From contig NZ_SVEV01000001.1 of NCBI RefSeq assembly GCF_015057185.1, positions 186,001 through 250,000 on the forward strand: DNA of 64,000 bases. Reading direction: 5' to 3'. Under the pieces are notes generated by a model. It did not search any database. It saw nothing but the letters and a program-made list of their open reading frames with translations, and had not been told where the DNA came from. A program made the translations under genes and the position numbers. Positions 25,284-34,666 of this stretch are shown here, in pieces (within the stretch, counting starts at the first letter, position 1; every line of letters begins with the position of its first letter). Source of the DNA: Pseudobutyrivibrio sp. GTDB lineage: Bacteria; Bacillota; Clostridia; Lachnospirales; Lachnospiraceae.

Positions 25284-27380
25284 TTATTCCTCATCTACGT
25301 CCTTAAGCTTATTAGCTCTACGCTCAACCTCTTTAGCTTGAACATCTGATGGAACCTGTTCGTAGCGAGCTAGCTCATATGAGAATGTACCATAGCCACC
25401 AGTCATAGAACGGAGCTGTGTATCATAGCCATAAAGCTCAGCCATAGGAACCTCTGCAAGGACTTCTGTTTTACCAGCAGTTTCAGTTGGATTCATTCCA
25501 AGTACACGTCCGCGGCGCTTATTAAGATCACCCATAACATCACCAGTATATGAATCAGGAACTAAAACCTTAAGCGTCTCGATTGGCTCAAGAAGAATTG
25601 GATTAGCCTTCATGATACCCTCCTTGAACGCTCCCTTTGCAGCAACCTTAAATGCCATTTCAGAAGAATCTACTGGATGATAGCTTCCATCATAAAGGTT
25701 AGCATGTACACCAACTACAGGATAAGCTGCAAGAGGTCCAGCAAGAACTGCTTCCTGTAAACCTTTTTCAACTGCTGGGAAGTAATTCTTTGGTACAGCA
25801 CCACCTACTACAGATTCTGTAAAGTTGTAATGCTCCTCCATATTTCCAGATGGTTCAAATGTCATTTTTACATGTCCATACTGACCATGACCACCTGTCT
25901 GCTTCTTATACTTGTATTCAACGTCAGACTTTCCACGGATTGTCTCTTTAAATGCAATCTTTGGCTGACTAAGCTCTATGTCAACTTTATATTTTTCATT
26001 GAGCTTTTGAACAAGCATATCAATGTGTCTATCACCAATTCCATAGATAAGTGACTGGCTATTCTCGCCATCATTAACTGTTTTAATAGTTAAGTCTTCA
26101 GCACAAAGCTTTGCGAGAGCCTGAGCAATTTTATCTTCATCTCCCTTATTTTTAGCCTTATATCGTTTATACGTATATGGCACAGAAAGAGGTGTTCTGA
26201 TATAAAGAATTGGATTAGCCTTTGTAGAAAGTGAATCTGTTGTAGCAACCTTCTGAAGTTTAGACAATGCACAAATGTCACCAGCGTGAACCTCAGGAAC
26301 TTCCTCAGGCTTGCTACCTGTTAGGATATATAGCTTTCCAATTTTCTCTTCCGACTCCTTATGCTTGTTGTATAGCAAATCATCTGTTTTAAGCACTCCT
26401 GAATTAACTTTAATAAGAGAATACTTTCCTACAAATGGATCTACGATAGTCTTAAATACGTATGCTGATTTTGGCTTAGAGAAATCATAATTTGCTTCAT
26501 AAACCTCATTCGTATTTGCGTTAATTCCTGTGATAACGCAATCAGCAGGTGATGGTAAATATTTAACTATATCAGTAAGCATTGTATACTGGCCTCTATT
26601 CAACACATTTGAGCCCATCATTACAGGAATAATATCACCAGATGCAACATTTACACGAAGTGCCTGTCTGATTTCATCCTCAGAGAACTCTTCTCCGCCG
26701 AAGTATCTATCCATGAATTCTTCTGATGTTTCAGCAACTGATTCCATCAAAGCTTCACGATATTTCTCTAAGTATTCTTGACTGTAATCTGGAACATCAG
26801 AATGTTCAACAGTACCATCTGCTTTCCAACGCTTACCCATCTGTTGAATAACATTTACATAGCCAACAAATTCTCCATTTTCTCTAATTGGAAGATGGAA
26901 AGGAGCAATCTTTTTGCCATAAAGACTTTGAAGTTCCTCAACGATCTCTCTATAGCTGGCATCATCTATATCCATGTCAGTTACAAATACCATTCTAGGA
27001 AGATTGAATTTATCGCACATCTCCCATGCTCTCTTTGTACCAACCTCAATTCCGCTTTTACCTGAAATAACAATAATTGCTGCGTCAGCTGCTGAGACAG
27101 CTTCTTCAGCCTCTCCAACGAAATCAAAATATCCTGGTGTGTCTAGGAAGTTAATCTTAGTATCGCCCCAAATGATTGGAACTAAAGAAGTGTAGATAGA
27201 AAACTTGTTTTTCTGCTCTAATTTGTCGTAATCACTAATGGTATTACCAGCCTCTATAGTGCCAGGCTTGCTGATCTGACCAGCTAGAAAAGCCATTGAT
27301 TCGATGAGACTGGTTTTGCCCGCCCCGCTGTGACCAAGTAACACAACATTTCTAATTTTGTCCGTAGTAAATACCTTCAT
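25284..27380 (-). CDS. Elongation factor G-like GTPase (EF-G2 type)
   Basis: 698 residues with full EF-G domain order: G domain (P-loop GHSGAGKTS, DTPG in switch II), domain II, and domains III-V (KQTGGHGQYGHVKM in domain IV). The P-loop segment GHSGAGKTSLIE and overall divergence mark the EF-G2 paralogue rather than translocase FusA. The guanine-specificity motif, normally NKxD, reads TDMD here, so nucleotide specificity or affinity may differ. Paralogues of this group lack an agreed function. It is monocistronic, with its own promoter and terminator. Confidence 0.88.
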   Translation of the reverse strand: MKVFTTDKIRNVVLLGHSGAGKTSLIESMAFLAGQISKPGTIEAGNTISDYDKLEQKNKFSIYTSLVPIIWGDTKINFLDTPGYFDFVGEAEEAVSAADAAIIVISGKSGIEVGTKRAWEMCDKFNLPRMVFVTDMDIDDASYREIVEELQSLYGKKIAPFHLPIRENGEFVGYVNVIQQMGKRWKADGTVEHSDVPDYSQEYLEKYREALMESVAETSEEFMDRYFGGEEFSEDEIRQALRVNVASGDIIPVMMGSNVLNRGQYTMLTDIVKYLPSPADCVITGINANTNEVYEANYDFSKPKSAYVFKTIVDPFVGKYSLIKVNSGVLKTDDLLYNKHKESEEKIGKLYILTGSKPEEVPEVHAGDICALSKLQKVATTDSLSTKANPILYIRTPLSVPYTYKRYKAKNKGDEDKIAQALAKLCAEDLTIKTVNDGENSQSLIYGIGDRHIDMLVQKLNEKYKVDIELSQPKIAFKETIRGKSDVEYKYKKQTGGHGQYGHVKMTFEPSGNMEEHYNFTESVVGGAVPKNYFPAVEKGLQEAVLAGPLAAYPVVGVHANLYDGSYHPVDSSEMAFKVAAKGAFKEGIMKANPILLEPIETLKVLVPDSYTGDVMGDLNKRRGRVLGMNPTETAGKTEVLAEVPMAELYGYDTQLRSMTGGYGTFSYELARYEQVPSDVQAKEVERRANKLKDVDEE

Positions 27381-27449
27381 AATGCTGTCCTCCCAATAAT
27401 TATTTGACGCATTCCCCTTAGCGCCATAGCTGTGTAAAAACTTATAATT

Positions 27450-27500
27450 ATTATATTTAATATTCAGACTATTTACAATGGAAATATATGATATTATATA
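27450..27500. promoter_or_regulatory. Divergent promoters with overlapping -35 boxes
   Basis: Minus strand (EF-G-like gene): -35 TTGTAA (27473-27478), 17 bp, -10 TATAAT (27450-27455). Plus strand (tyrA-aroA): -35 TTTACA (27472-27477), 17 bp, -10 TATATA (27495-27500). The two -35 hexamers occupy nearly the same base pairs, so polymerases on the two sides must exclude each other. Confidence 0.75.
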
Positions 27501-27545
27501 AATATATTTATACTTTAAAGTAATAAAGTAACGGGAGATTTTATT

Positions 27546-28652
27546 ATGGCGTTAAAGACTAAAACAATTGGATTTGTCGGCCTAGGTCTTATTGGGGGAA
27601 GTATCGCAAAGGCGATATTAAAGGTTTATCCAAATACTAGAATACTTGCCACAGCATCCAGAGAATCTACTATTGAAGCCGCTTTTGAAGAGCGATTAAT
27701 TGACAATAACGGACTACTTAAAATTCATCAATTCGGACAGTGCGACATTATATTTTTGTGTAGTCCTGTAAAAATTAATTGCGATTATCTCAGGCAATTA
27801 AAGGATGTTGTAAAGCCTGATTGTGTCATCACAGACGTAGGCTCTGTTAAGGGAGACATCACTGCCGTTGCAAGAGAACTAGGTATGACTAATCAATTTA
27901 TCGGTGGCCATCCTATGACTGGCTCAGAGCTTACTGGTCTAGAACACTCTTCCGCTTTATTATTAGAAAATGCTTATTATATCCTAACTGCTGACCCTGA
28001 AATGCCAGTAGATACATATGATGAATTTGGCAAATATATTAAATCGCTAGGAGCCATTCCTATCAAGCTCACTCCAGAACAACATGATGAAGCTACAGCG
28101 GCAGTTTCTCATCTTCCACATGTTATTGCAGCTTCTCTTGTAAATCTAGTTCAGGATAATGATGATGATCAAACCACTTGCAAAACAATCGCAGCCGGTG
28201 GATTTAAGGATATTACCCGCATCGCATCTGGCTCCCCTACTATGTGGCAGCATATTTTCTTAAGCAACAGACAGGCAATTTTAAAGCTTATCGATGCATT
28301 CAAAGAAGAACTAGATACATTTCGTAGCGCCATTGATTCATCTGATGCAGATGCTATAATTAAGCTCTGGTCAAAATCAAAGGATTATCGAGATTCTATT
28401 ACAATTCCTGAGAATGCATTAATCCGTTTTTACGAATTATACTGTGATATTGATGATAAACCTGGTACCTTGGTAGGTGTACTTCAACTATTAGCAGATG
28501 CTGATATTAGTGTAAAAAATATCGATATCATTCATAACAGAGAATTCGAACCAGGTGTACTGAGAATAGAATTCTATACAGAAGATGCTATGAAAAAAGC
28601 GCAGACCACATTGACTCATAATAATTATTACACTAGACAGAGGACAAACTAA
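27546..28652 (+). CDS. tyrA: Prephenate dehydrogenase with ACT domain
   Basis: 368 residues. The N-terminal NAD(P) fold has VGLGLIGGSIAKAI, and catalytic blocks include FIGGHPMTGSELTG near residue 118 and VSHLPHVIAASL near 186. A C-terminal ACT domain (about 298-368) probably senses tyrosine. It converts prephenate to 4-hydroxyphenylpyruvate. It is the first gene of a plus-strand pair with aroA (1-nt TAATG overlap). The competing branch enzyme pheA is encoded elsewhere, at 47.5 kb. Confidence 0.95.
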   Translation: MALKTKTIGFVGLGLIGGSIAKAILKVYPNTRILATASRESTIEAAFEERLIDNNGLLKIHQFGQCDIIFLCSPVKINCDYLRQLKDVVKPDCVITDVGSVKGDITAVARELGMTNQFIGGHPMTGSELTGLEHSSALLLENAYYILTADPEMPVDTYDEFGKYIKSLGAIPIKLTPEQHDEATAAVSHLPHVIAASLVNLVQDNDDDQTTCKTIAAGGFKDITRIASGSPTMWQHIFLSNRQAILKLIDAFKEELDTFRSAIDSSDADAIIKLWSKSKDYRDSITIPENALIRFYELYCDIDDKPGTLVGVLQLLADADISVKNIDIIHNREFEPGVLRIEFYTEDAMKKAQTTLTHNNYYTRQRTN

Positions 28653-29932
28653 TGGCAATAACTAAAGCAAATAGCTTAAAAGGTGAAATAAAAATTCCTG
28701 GAGACAAATCTATAAGTCATAGAGGCGTCATGTTTGGAGCAATATCAGAAGGCATCACTGAATTAACTGGATTTTTAGATGGAGCCGACTGCCGCTCTAC
28801 CATAGGATGTTTTAAAGCCATGGGCATAGATATTAATCAGGAAAATGACCATGTAATCATCCACGGAAAGGGTTTACATGGACTCAAAAAGCCTAGCGCC
28901 ATGCTTGATGTTGGTAATAGCGGAACTACAACAAGGCTTATATCTGGTATATTAGCTGGCCAATCCTTTGTTAGTTCATTAAATGGAGATGAATCAATTC
29001 AGAAACGACCTATGGGACGAATTATCGCTCCTCTTACTTTAATGGGCGCCAATATTCGCTCAATAAAAGATAATGAATGTGCCCCTCTTGAAATAGGTGG
29101 TTCAAAGCTAAAGTCTATTCACTATAATTCTCCAGTAGCTAGCGCTCAGGTTAAATCTTGTATATTACTTGCAGGACTTTATGCTGAAGGTACAACTTCC
29201 GTAACAGAGCCAGTAGTTTCTAGAAATCATACAGAGCTTATGCTTTCCGGATTTGGTGCTGATATTAAATCCCAAGGATTAACCGCATCAATTGTGGGCG
29301 GGCCTAAATTAGTCGGACAGAAAATTGATGTTCCTGGAGACATTTCCTCTGCTGCTTACTTCATTGTTGCTGGATTAATTTGTCCTAATTCAGATTTACT
29401 TATCAAAAACGTAAATACGAATCCTACAAGAGCCGGCATTATCAAAGTTGCTAAAGCCATGGGTGGAAATATTGAACTATTAAATGAACGAATCGTCAGT
29501 GGAGAACCTGTTGCTGATATTCATGTTAGCACCAGCAATTTAAAGGGATGTGAAGTTTCTGGTGACATAATCCCTACTCTTATTGATGAAATCCCTGTAA
29601 TTGCAGTTATGGCGGCTTGTGCTGATGGAACTACCATTATCAAGGATGCTGCAGAGCTTAAGGTAAAAGAAAGCGACCGTATTGCTACAGTAACTGAGAA
29701 TCTCAGTAATATGGGTTGTGATATTACTCCTACAGAAGATGGAATGATTATCAATGGTGGCACACCATTAAAAGCGACAACCGTAAATACGTATTTGGAT
29801 CATCGAATTGCAATGTCTTTTGCCATTGCAGGTCTTGTTGCTGAAGGTGAAACAACTTTTGATGATGAAAAATGCTGCCAAATTTCATATCCTGATTTTT
29901 TTAAAACAATAAATACTATTTTTAACAAATAA
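28652..29932 (+). CDS. aroA: 3-phosphoshikimate 1-carboxyvinyltransferase (EPSP synthase)
   Basis: 426 residues. Signatures: GDKSISHRGVMFGAI near residue 18, LDVGNSGTTTRLISGIL near 90, GDISSAAYFIVAGL and the C-terminal KVKESDRIATVTENL. It joins shikimate-3-phosphate and PEP to give EPSP in the chorismate pathway. It is translationally coupled to tyrA. Confidence 0.97.
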   Translation: MAITKANSLKGEIKIPGDKSISHRGVMFGAISEGITELTGFLDGADCRSTIGCFKAMGIDINQENDHVIIHGKGLHGLKKPSAMLDVGNSGTTTRLISGILAGQSFVSSLNGDESIQKRPMGRIIAPLTLMGANIRSIKDNECAPLEIGGSKLKSIHYNSPVASAQVKSCILLAGLYAEGTTSVTEPVVSRNHTELMLSGFGADIKSQGLTASIVGGPKLVGQKIDVPGDISSAAYFIVAGLICPNSDLLIKNVNTNPTRAGIIKVAKAMGGNIELLNERIVSGEPVADIHVSTSNLKGCEVSGDIIPTLIDEIPVIAVMAACADGTTIIKDAAELKVKESDRIATVTENLSNMGCDITPTEDGMIINGGTPLKATTVNTYLDHRIAMSFAIAGLVAEGETTFDDEKCCQISYPDFFKTINTIFNK

Positions 29933-29969
29933 AAAATGCACCTATCAAATTTGATAGGTGCATAAATTT
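29933..29969. terminator. Bidirectional terminator between aroA and the SEC-C gene
   Basis: A 28-nt perfect inverted repeat (29936-29963; arm ATGCACCTATCAAA) flanked by A- and T-runs. It serves aroA from one side and the SEC-C gene from the other. Confidence 0.9.
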
Positions 29970-30476
29970 TTATTTCTTTCCACAACAGAACTTATACTTC
30001 TTTCCAGAACCACATGGACATGGATCATTACGTCCAACCTTCTTTTCTGAACGTACGATTGTGTGCATGTTCTTAGCTTCTTTTGTAAGGGACTTTCTAG
30101 TCTCCTCATCAAAAATCTGCTCCCACTGTGGAAGGCCATATAACCAATCAGCCTTTGCGTCAATCATGTTCTTGAAAAGCTTTTCCTTATCGAATTTAAG
30201 AGATACTACTGTGTCCTCTTCCATAGTCTCGATTGGGTTTGGAGTAACAAGTGATTCATTAATACCATCAAGGAAACCTACCATAGGCATAACCTCGATA
30301 TTATATTTTTCTGCAAGCTCCTTAACTGTACCCTTAACTTCTGTATCAGGATCGTCCAAAAGCTGTTCGTAAATTCCCTTTTCTAACAAGAAATAATTCT
30401 GCCAAAATCTCTGTAAGTCTGCCTGAGACTGATTCTGATTATAGGCAATCTTTTGCCAATTTTCTAGTAAACTCAT
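29970..30476 (-). CDS. SEC-C motif protein
   Basis: 168 residues. The last 25 carry a complete SEC-C zinc motif ([18 protein letters not shown]), as in the tail of SecA and in many small proteins. The first 140 residues are helical and acidic with no family I can name. The function is unknown. It is monocistronic, with a promoter containing a perfect palindrome. Confidence 0.8.
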   Translation of the reverse strand: MSLLENWQKIAYNQNQSQADLQRFWQNYFLLEKGIYEQLLDDPDTEVKGTVKELAEKYNIEVMPMVGFLDGINESLVTPNPIETMEEDTVVSLKFDKEKLFKNMIDAKADWLYGLPQWEQIFDEETRKSLTKEAKNMHTIVRSEKKVGRNDPCPCGSGKKYKFCCGKK

Positions 30477-30507
30477 TTTATATTCCTCTCCAATTTATAA
30501 TCAAAAT

Positions 30508-30537
30508 ATGTGGCTAGCCACATGTGAAATTATATCA
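30508..30537 (-). promoter_or_regulatory. SEC-C gene promoter with 16-bp palindrome at the start site
   Basis: On the minus strand an extended -10, TGATATAAT (30529-30537), is followed a few bases later by the perfect 16-bp palindrome ATGTGGCTAGCCACAT (30508-30523). This spans the expected transcription start and early leader. It may be an operator or an mRNA 5' hairpin. Confidence 0.6.
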
Positions 30538-30548
30538 TAACCAATAAT

Positions 30549-30578
30549 AAAAGGCTAGATACTATGAAGTATCCAGCC
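30549..30578 (-). terminator. Terminator of the NlpC/P60 gene
   Basis: GGCTAGATACT pairs with AGTATCCAGCC (30553-30578, one mismatch) and is followed on the minus strand by TTTTATTATT. It lies about 100 nt after the stop, beyond family 1 element copy B. Confidence 0.88.
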
Positions 30579-30596
30579 CCTCCTGTTTTACGGGAA

Positions 30597-30680
30597 AACT
30601 CACCCATGCAAATTGCCTTCGGCAATGGGTGAGTTGTGGCAAACAGGCAACTCCCCTAAAGGGGACCCCTCCTGTTTGCT
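30597..30680 (-). other. Family 1 structured element, copy B (3' of the NlpC/P60 gene)
   Basis: On the minus-strand RNA the first hairpin starts at the stop codon itself: GCAAACAGG/CCTGTTTGC with inner CCCC/GGGG. The second hairpin is AACTCACCC/GGGTGAGTT around ATTGCCGAAGGCAATT and TGCAT. A tail TTTTCCCGTAAAA follows, nearly shared with copy C. A separate standard terminator lies 20 nt further on, so this element is not simply the terminator. Confidence 0.78.
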
Positions 30681-31746
30681 AGTCGTATAAAACTCTTACA
30701 CACTTAAGTGGTGTACGATACATGTAATTCGAAATCTTAATTCCGTCACGTTTATTAGAAGCGTGTACAATCTGTCCACCACCGATATATATAGCAACGT
30801 GATTGATTGTGCTTCCTCTACCATAGAATATCAAATCACCAGGTTTAAGCTCTGATGTAGAAATCGCTGTACCTTCGTTAGCCTGTGCTCTTGAAGAATG
30901 TGAAAGATAAACACCAAACTGTGCCATAACCTGCATTGTAAATCCAGAGCAGTCGACACCATTTGTAAGGCTAGTACCACCCCAAACGTATCTATTTCCA
31001 ACATACTGAAGTGCAAAATCGCAAACAGCCATACGAACGTCAGAAACACCAGCTCCATATCTAGCCTCTGTAAGAGTCATAGCTGTTGTAAGAGATAAAT
31101 CTACATCAACATACTCTGCGCTAACGTAGCCTTCGTCACCATCTACGTCAACCTTAATCCACTCATCATCCTGAGTGTTATCTAGAATAGGCACTTCTTC
31201 ACCATCAGCTAACTGATAGATAATCTCGCAATCTGTATTAGGCTCAACACGAACTCTAAGTCCACCTGTGTTAGATGTGGCAACGTACTGAGCAAGCTCT
31301 AATGCTTTGTCCCATGCCTCATCACCTGAAAGAAGATACTCTGATGAAACATATCCTTCTACTTCACCAGATTTGATGTAGCTCCATTCACCCTCTGTGC
31401 TGATAATCTCACAAGCAGCATTAGCAGGGAATTTACCAACTAATTTACCATCTGATGATGCAGTCTCACGAATATTTAAGTTACCTTCTGAAACAGTACA
31501 AATACCGATATTCTCATATCCGTAAATATCGCCTAGTGACTTTGCTGTAGCGATAGCTGCAGAATCAGTAACTGAAAGATCCTCAAGTGATGCCAAATCT
31601 AAAGTAGTAGCTGTAACTACACCAGCTGTAGCTGTAGTATCTGCATCTTCTTCAATATCTGTATATTGCTGCGCATCAAGGCTATAATCAAACATAATTG
31701 CCAGTGCACAAACTAATGAGAAAGCTGAAATAATGCGCTTTTTCAT
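30679..31746 (-). CDS. NlpC/P60 cell-wall peptidase with SH3 domains
   Basis: 355 residues: N-terminal signal sequence (about 1-25), two bacterial SH3 domains (about 80-140 and 160-222), and a C-terminal NlpC/P60 domain with the catalytic cysteine in GVDCSGFTM and histidines in STINHVAIYIGG and QIVHASN. It likely cleaves peptidoglycan stem peptides outside the membrane. It has its own consensus promoter and is followed by a family 1 RNA element beginning at its stop codon. Confidence 0.92.
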   Translation of the reverse strand: MKKRIISAFSLVCALAIMFDYSLDAQQYTDIEEDADTTATAGVVTATTLDLASLEDLSVTDSAAIATAKSLGDIYGYENIGICTVSEGNLNIRETASSDGKLVGKFPANAACEIISTEGEWSYIKSGEVEGYVSSEYLLSGDEAWDKALELAQYVATSNTGGLRVRVEPNTDCEIIYQLADGEEVPILDNTQDDEWIKVDVDGDEGYVSAEYVDVDLSLTTAMTLTEARYGAGVSDVRMAVCDFALQYVGNRYVWGGTSLTNGVDCSGFTMQVMAQFGVYLSHSSRAQANEGTAISTSELKPGDLIFYGRGSTINHVAIYIGGGQIVHASNKRDGIKISNYMYRTPLKCVRVLYD

Positions 31747-31777
31747 AAAACCTCCAAATTAAATAAATTTAAAACAA

Positions 31778-31813
31778 CACTCGGATTATATCAACCCGAG
31801 TGCCATTTGTCAA
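31778..31813 (-). promoter_or_regulatory. Consensus promoter of the NlpC/P60 gene inside the ribF terminator hairpin
   Basis: On the minus strand: -35 TTGACA (31808-31813), exactly 17 bp, -10 TATAAT (31785-31790), an exact consensus match. The hairpin CACTCGG/CCGAGTG (31778-31802), followed by TTGTTTT, looks like the ribF operon terminator. The -10 lies in its loop, and transcription would begin near the end of the 3' arm. Confidence 0.8.
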
Positions 31814-31839
31814 TATTTTGTAATATTTACGTAATAATA

Positions 31840-32757
31840 TTATTTATTGAAGAACTGCTTAGCCAAAATCTTGTCTTTGTTCATTTGTTCTTGCAATGCA
31901 TCAATAGATTCAAACTTCATTTCAGGTCTAAGGAATGACTTGAATGTAACCTTTACAAAACGTCCGTACAAGTCACCATTATAATCCAAAATATGAGTTT
32001 CTATTCCTACTATTTTTTTATCTGAAACAGATGGCTTTGTTCCTACATTAGTAACTCCGTGATAGATTCTGCCATCAAAATCTATTGTAGTAACATATAC
32101 TCCAAATTTAGGAACTAGCTTTGTAGTCTCTGGCATAATATTTATTGTAGGAATGCCTATTGTATGTCCTAGATGAGCACCATGAACTACCTCACCCCAT
32201 ACAAAGTATTCATAACCTAACATGTCATTAACAGACTCAATGTGGCCTTCTTTAAGCTCTTCCCTAATATAGGTACTGCTAATGTCTCGGTTATTCATTT
32301 TGATTTTATCAATTACCCTGTACTCAAATCCAAGCTCTTTTGATAGCTCTAAAAGCATTTGAGGGTTTCCAGCACCTTTATATCCAAAGGTAAAATCTGT
32401 TCCTGAAACCATGTATTTCATATTAAGTTTTTTAACCAAATATTCAATGAAACACTTTGGATCAGTTTCCATAAGCTTCTGGTCAAAAGGACATTCTATC
32501 AAATAATCTAATCCATCATTATCAAGCATGAACATCCTCTCCTTATTTGTAATTAAGGAAGGAGTATCATCATCTTTGAGGAATGAACGCAAAGAATTAT
32601 TGAATGTAATCAGACAAGATTTATATCCTTGTTGTTTCTTTTCTATAATATCTTTTGTAAGTAAATGATGTCCCTTATGAATGCCATCGAATTTTCCAAC
32701 GGTAATTGCTGTAGGCTCATTTATCTCAATATCAAAAAGTGATTGTATATAATTCAT
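31840..32757 (-). CDS. ribF: Bifunctional riboflavin kinase / FAD synthetase
   Basis: 305 residues. The N-terminal FAD synthetase domain has the nucleotidyltransferase motif VGKFDGIHKGHH and ISSTYIREELKEG; the C-terminal riboflavin kinase domain (about 180-305) has GHTIGIPTINI. It makes FMN and FAD, used here by the Rnf subunits and flavoproteins. It is the last gene of the rimP-nusA-infB operon, 8 nt after truB. Confidence 0.95.
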   Translation of the reverse strand: MNYIQSLFDIEINEPTAITVGKFDGIHKGHHLLTKDIIEKKQQGYKSCLITFNNSLRSFLKDDDTPSLITNKERMFMLDNDGLDYLIECPFDQKLMETDPKCFIEYLVKKLNMKYMVSGTDFTFGYKGAGNPQMLLELSKELGFEYRVIDKIKMNNRDISSTYIREELKEGHIESVNDMLGYEYFVWGEVVHGAHLGHTIGIPTINIMPETTKLVPKFGVYVTTIDFDGRIYHGVTNVGTKPSVSDKKIVGIETHILDYNGDLYGRFVKVTFKSFLRPEMKFESIDALQEQMNKDKILAKQFFNK

Positions 32758-32765
32758 CGTAATAA

Positions 32766-33674
32766 TTATTCTTCAAGGAAGAATTTCTCCAGTTTAAATA
32801 TGTTGTCTGTGTATGTGTAAATCCCTAAGAAACGATTATCAGGCAAATACATTCTGTATTTTACACCATCTTCAAATGAACTGATGGATTCTGCAAAAAC
32901 CTGGTCTACAGGAATAACACCGCCATTAACAGCTTGTTTAATGCTCTCCTCAGCGGGAATTACAAAAACCGTTCCATAGCTGTCAAATGCCTGATCAATA
33001 GGCATCATAATTCCATCTAAATTACCATTATTAACAATACGCTGTATCTCGTCTAATGTGCGAGCATCCGATATATCGAAAATACTAACTCTAGTACGAA
33101 TCAAGGATTTCATAGCACATCCGCAACCAAGGACCTGACCTACATCATGGCATAATGACCTAATATAGGTTCCTTTACTGCAATGAATTCTAATGCTCAC
33201 TTCTGGTAAGTTCATTTCAAGAATATCGATACTAAATACGGTAACTGGTCGAGGCTTTCTTTCTACTTCTTTGCCAGCTCTAGCTAATTCATAAAGCTTT
33301 TTCCCGTTAACCTTTAAAGCAGAATACATAGGGGGTACCTGCATAATGTCCCCTACAAAGCTGTTTATAGCATCCTCTACTTCCTTTTCATTGACTGTTA
33401 CTGATTTTCGTTGTAGAATTTTGCCACTCATATCATAGCTATCAGTCTCAGTACCAAGAAGCATCACGCACTCATATACTTTATCTTTGTCAGTAAGCAT
33501 ATCGCACAGTTTTGTAGCCTTTCCTACACAAACAGGAAGAACGCCTGTCGCGTCAGGATCAAGTGTGCCTGTATGACCAATTTTTTTTATTTTTAAAATA
33601 CCACGAAGCCTGGCAACCACATCAAATGAAGTATACCCGGCTTCTTTATAGACATTAATTATGCCACTATTCAT
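32766..33674 (-). CDS. truB: tRNA pseudouridine-55 synthase
   Basis: 302 residues. The catalytic segment GHTGTLDPDATGVLPVCVGKATK near residue 35 holds the active Asp, and KGTYIRSLCHDVG lies near 177. It makes the universal pseudouridine 55 in the T-loop of tRNA. Its start overlaps the nrnA stop (TAATG). Confidence 0.96.
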   Translation of the reverse strand: MNSGIINVYKEAGYTSFDVVARLRGILKIKKIGHTGTLDPDATGVLPVCVGKATKLCDMLTDKDKVYECVMLLGTETDSYDMSGKILQRKSVTVNEKEVEDAINSFVGDIMQVPPMYSALKVNGKKLYELARAGKEVERKPRPVTVFSIDILEMNLPEVSIRIHCSKGTYIRSLCHDVGQVLGCGCAMKSLIRTRVSIFDISDARTLDEIQRIVNNGNLDGIMMPIDQAFDSYGTVFVIPAEESIKQAVNGGVIPVDQVFAESISSFEDGVKYRMYLPDNRFLGIYTYTDNIFKLEKFFLEE

Positions 33675-34651
33675 TAATCTATTCCTAACTCTACTAATTG
33701 TGTCTCAACCATTTTTACAATGTCTTCGATAACATGCCATGGTTCCTTTGTAGCAACAGAAAATCCAGCTGCTTTCTTGTGTCCGCCGCCGCCATAAACT
33801 CCAGTTATTACTGTTAAATCAACATCACCTGAAGCTCTAGTGCTTCCCTTGAAGTCACCATCGGCAAGCTCATATAAAAATACTGCAACCTCAACTCCAG
33901 TAGTATCTCGAAGCTGTTGAACAATTCCTTCAAGATGCTTTGATTGGGCATCGTATTTTGCCATATCGTTTGAGTCGATAACTGCAGCAATTACTTTCCC
34001 ATTTAAATAAGTTTTACAATTTAATAATGCCATACCAAGCATACGATTCTGAATCATAGTTTTGGCATAGTATGTATCAGTACAAATCTTTGGATAATCA
34101 ATACCCTTTGTCATAAGAAATCCTGCAGCGGCCATTGTAGCCTCTGTAGTACATGAATACTGAAATACACCAGTATCGTGAATAATTCCAGTGTACAAGC
34201 ATTCTGCAATTTCCTTTGTAATTTTGTCTTTGTCGAATTGATTATATACTAGCTCGCATGTAGAACTATCATCAGGAATAATATAACTATATTCGGCAAA
34301 TCCACCATTAGTCACATGATGGTCAATACAAACTGTATGCTTTGCCTTCTCAAAATAAGGGAAAACATCTCCTAGTCTACCACCATCACTACAATCTAAA
34401 GCAATAAATAAATCAAATTCTTTTTCTGGCGCAGCTTCGTGAATGTCTTCAATTTTGTCTGCATTTTTAAAGAATTTGAAAATATTAGGAATAGGATCAA
34501 GATAGACATGAAGCTCTTTATCCGAATAGTAGGTAGCTATATAGTTGTACATAGCCATACAAGAGCCCACACAATCTCCATCTGGACGAATGTGTCCACT
34601 GATTCCTATTACATTTGCATCGGATAAAAGCTCATTAAAATTGTCTATCAT
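33674..34651 (-). CDS. nrnA: Bifunctional oligoribonuclease / PAP phosphatase
   Basis: 325 residues, DHH-DHHA1 family. Metal motifs: SGHIRPDGDCVGSCM near residue 19, DCSDGGRLGD near 91 and CIDHHVTN near 110. The C-terminal GGGGHKKAAGF binds substrate. It degrades nanoRNAs of 2-5 nt and 3'-phosphoadenosine 5'-phosphate. The location between rbfA and truB is typical of Firmicutes. Confidence 0.94.
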   Translation of the reverse strand: MIDNFNELLSDANVIGISGHIRPDGDCVGSCMAMYNYIATYYSDKELHVYLDPIPNIFKFFKNADKIEDIHEAAPEKEFDLFIALDCSDGGRLGDVFPYFEKAKHTVCIDHHVTNGGFAEYSYIIPDDSSTCELVYNQFDKDKITKEIAECLYTGIIHDTGVFQYSCTTEATMAAAGFLMTKGIDYPKICTDTYYAKTMIQNRMLGMALLNCKTYLNGKVIAAVIDSNDMAKYDAQSKHLEGIVQQLRDTTGVEVAVFLYELADGDFKGSTRASGDVDLTVITGVYGGGGHKKAAGFSVATKEPWHVIEDIVKMVETQLVELGID

Positions 34652-34666
34652 ATTCCTAGTCTCCTT

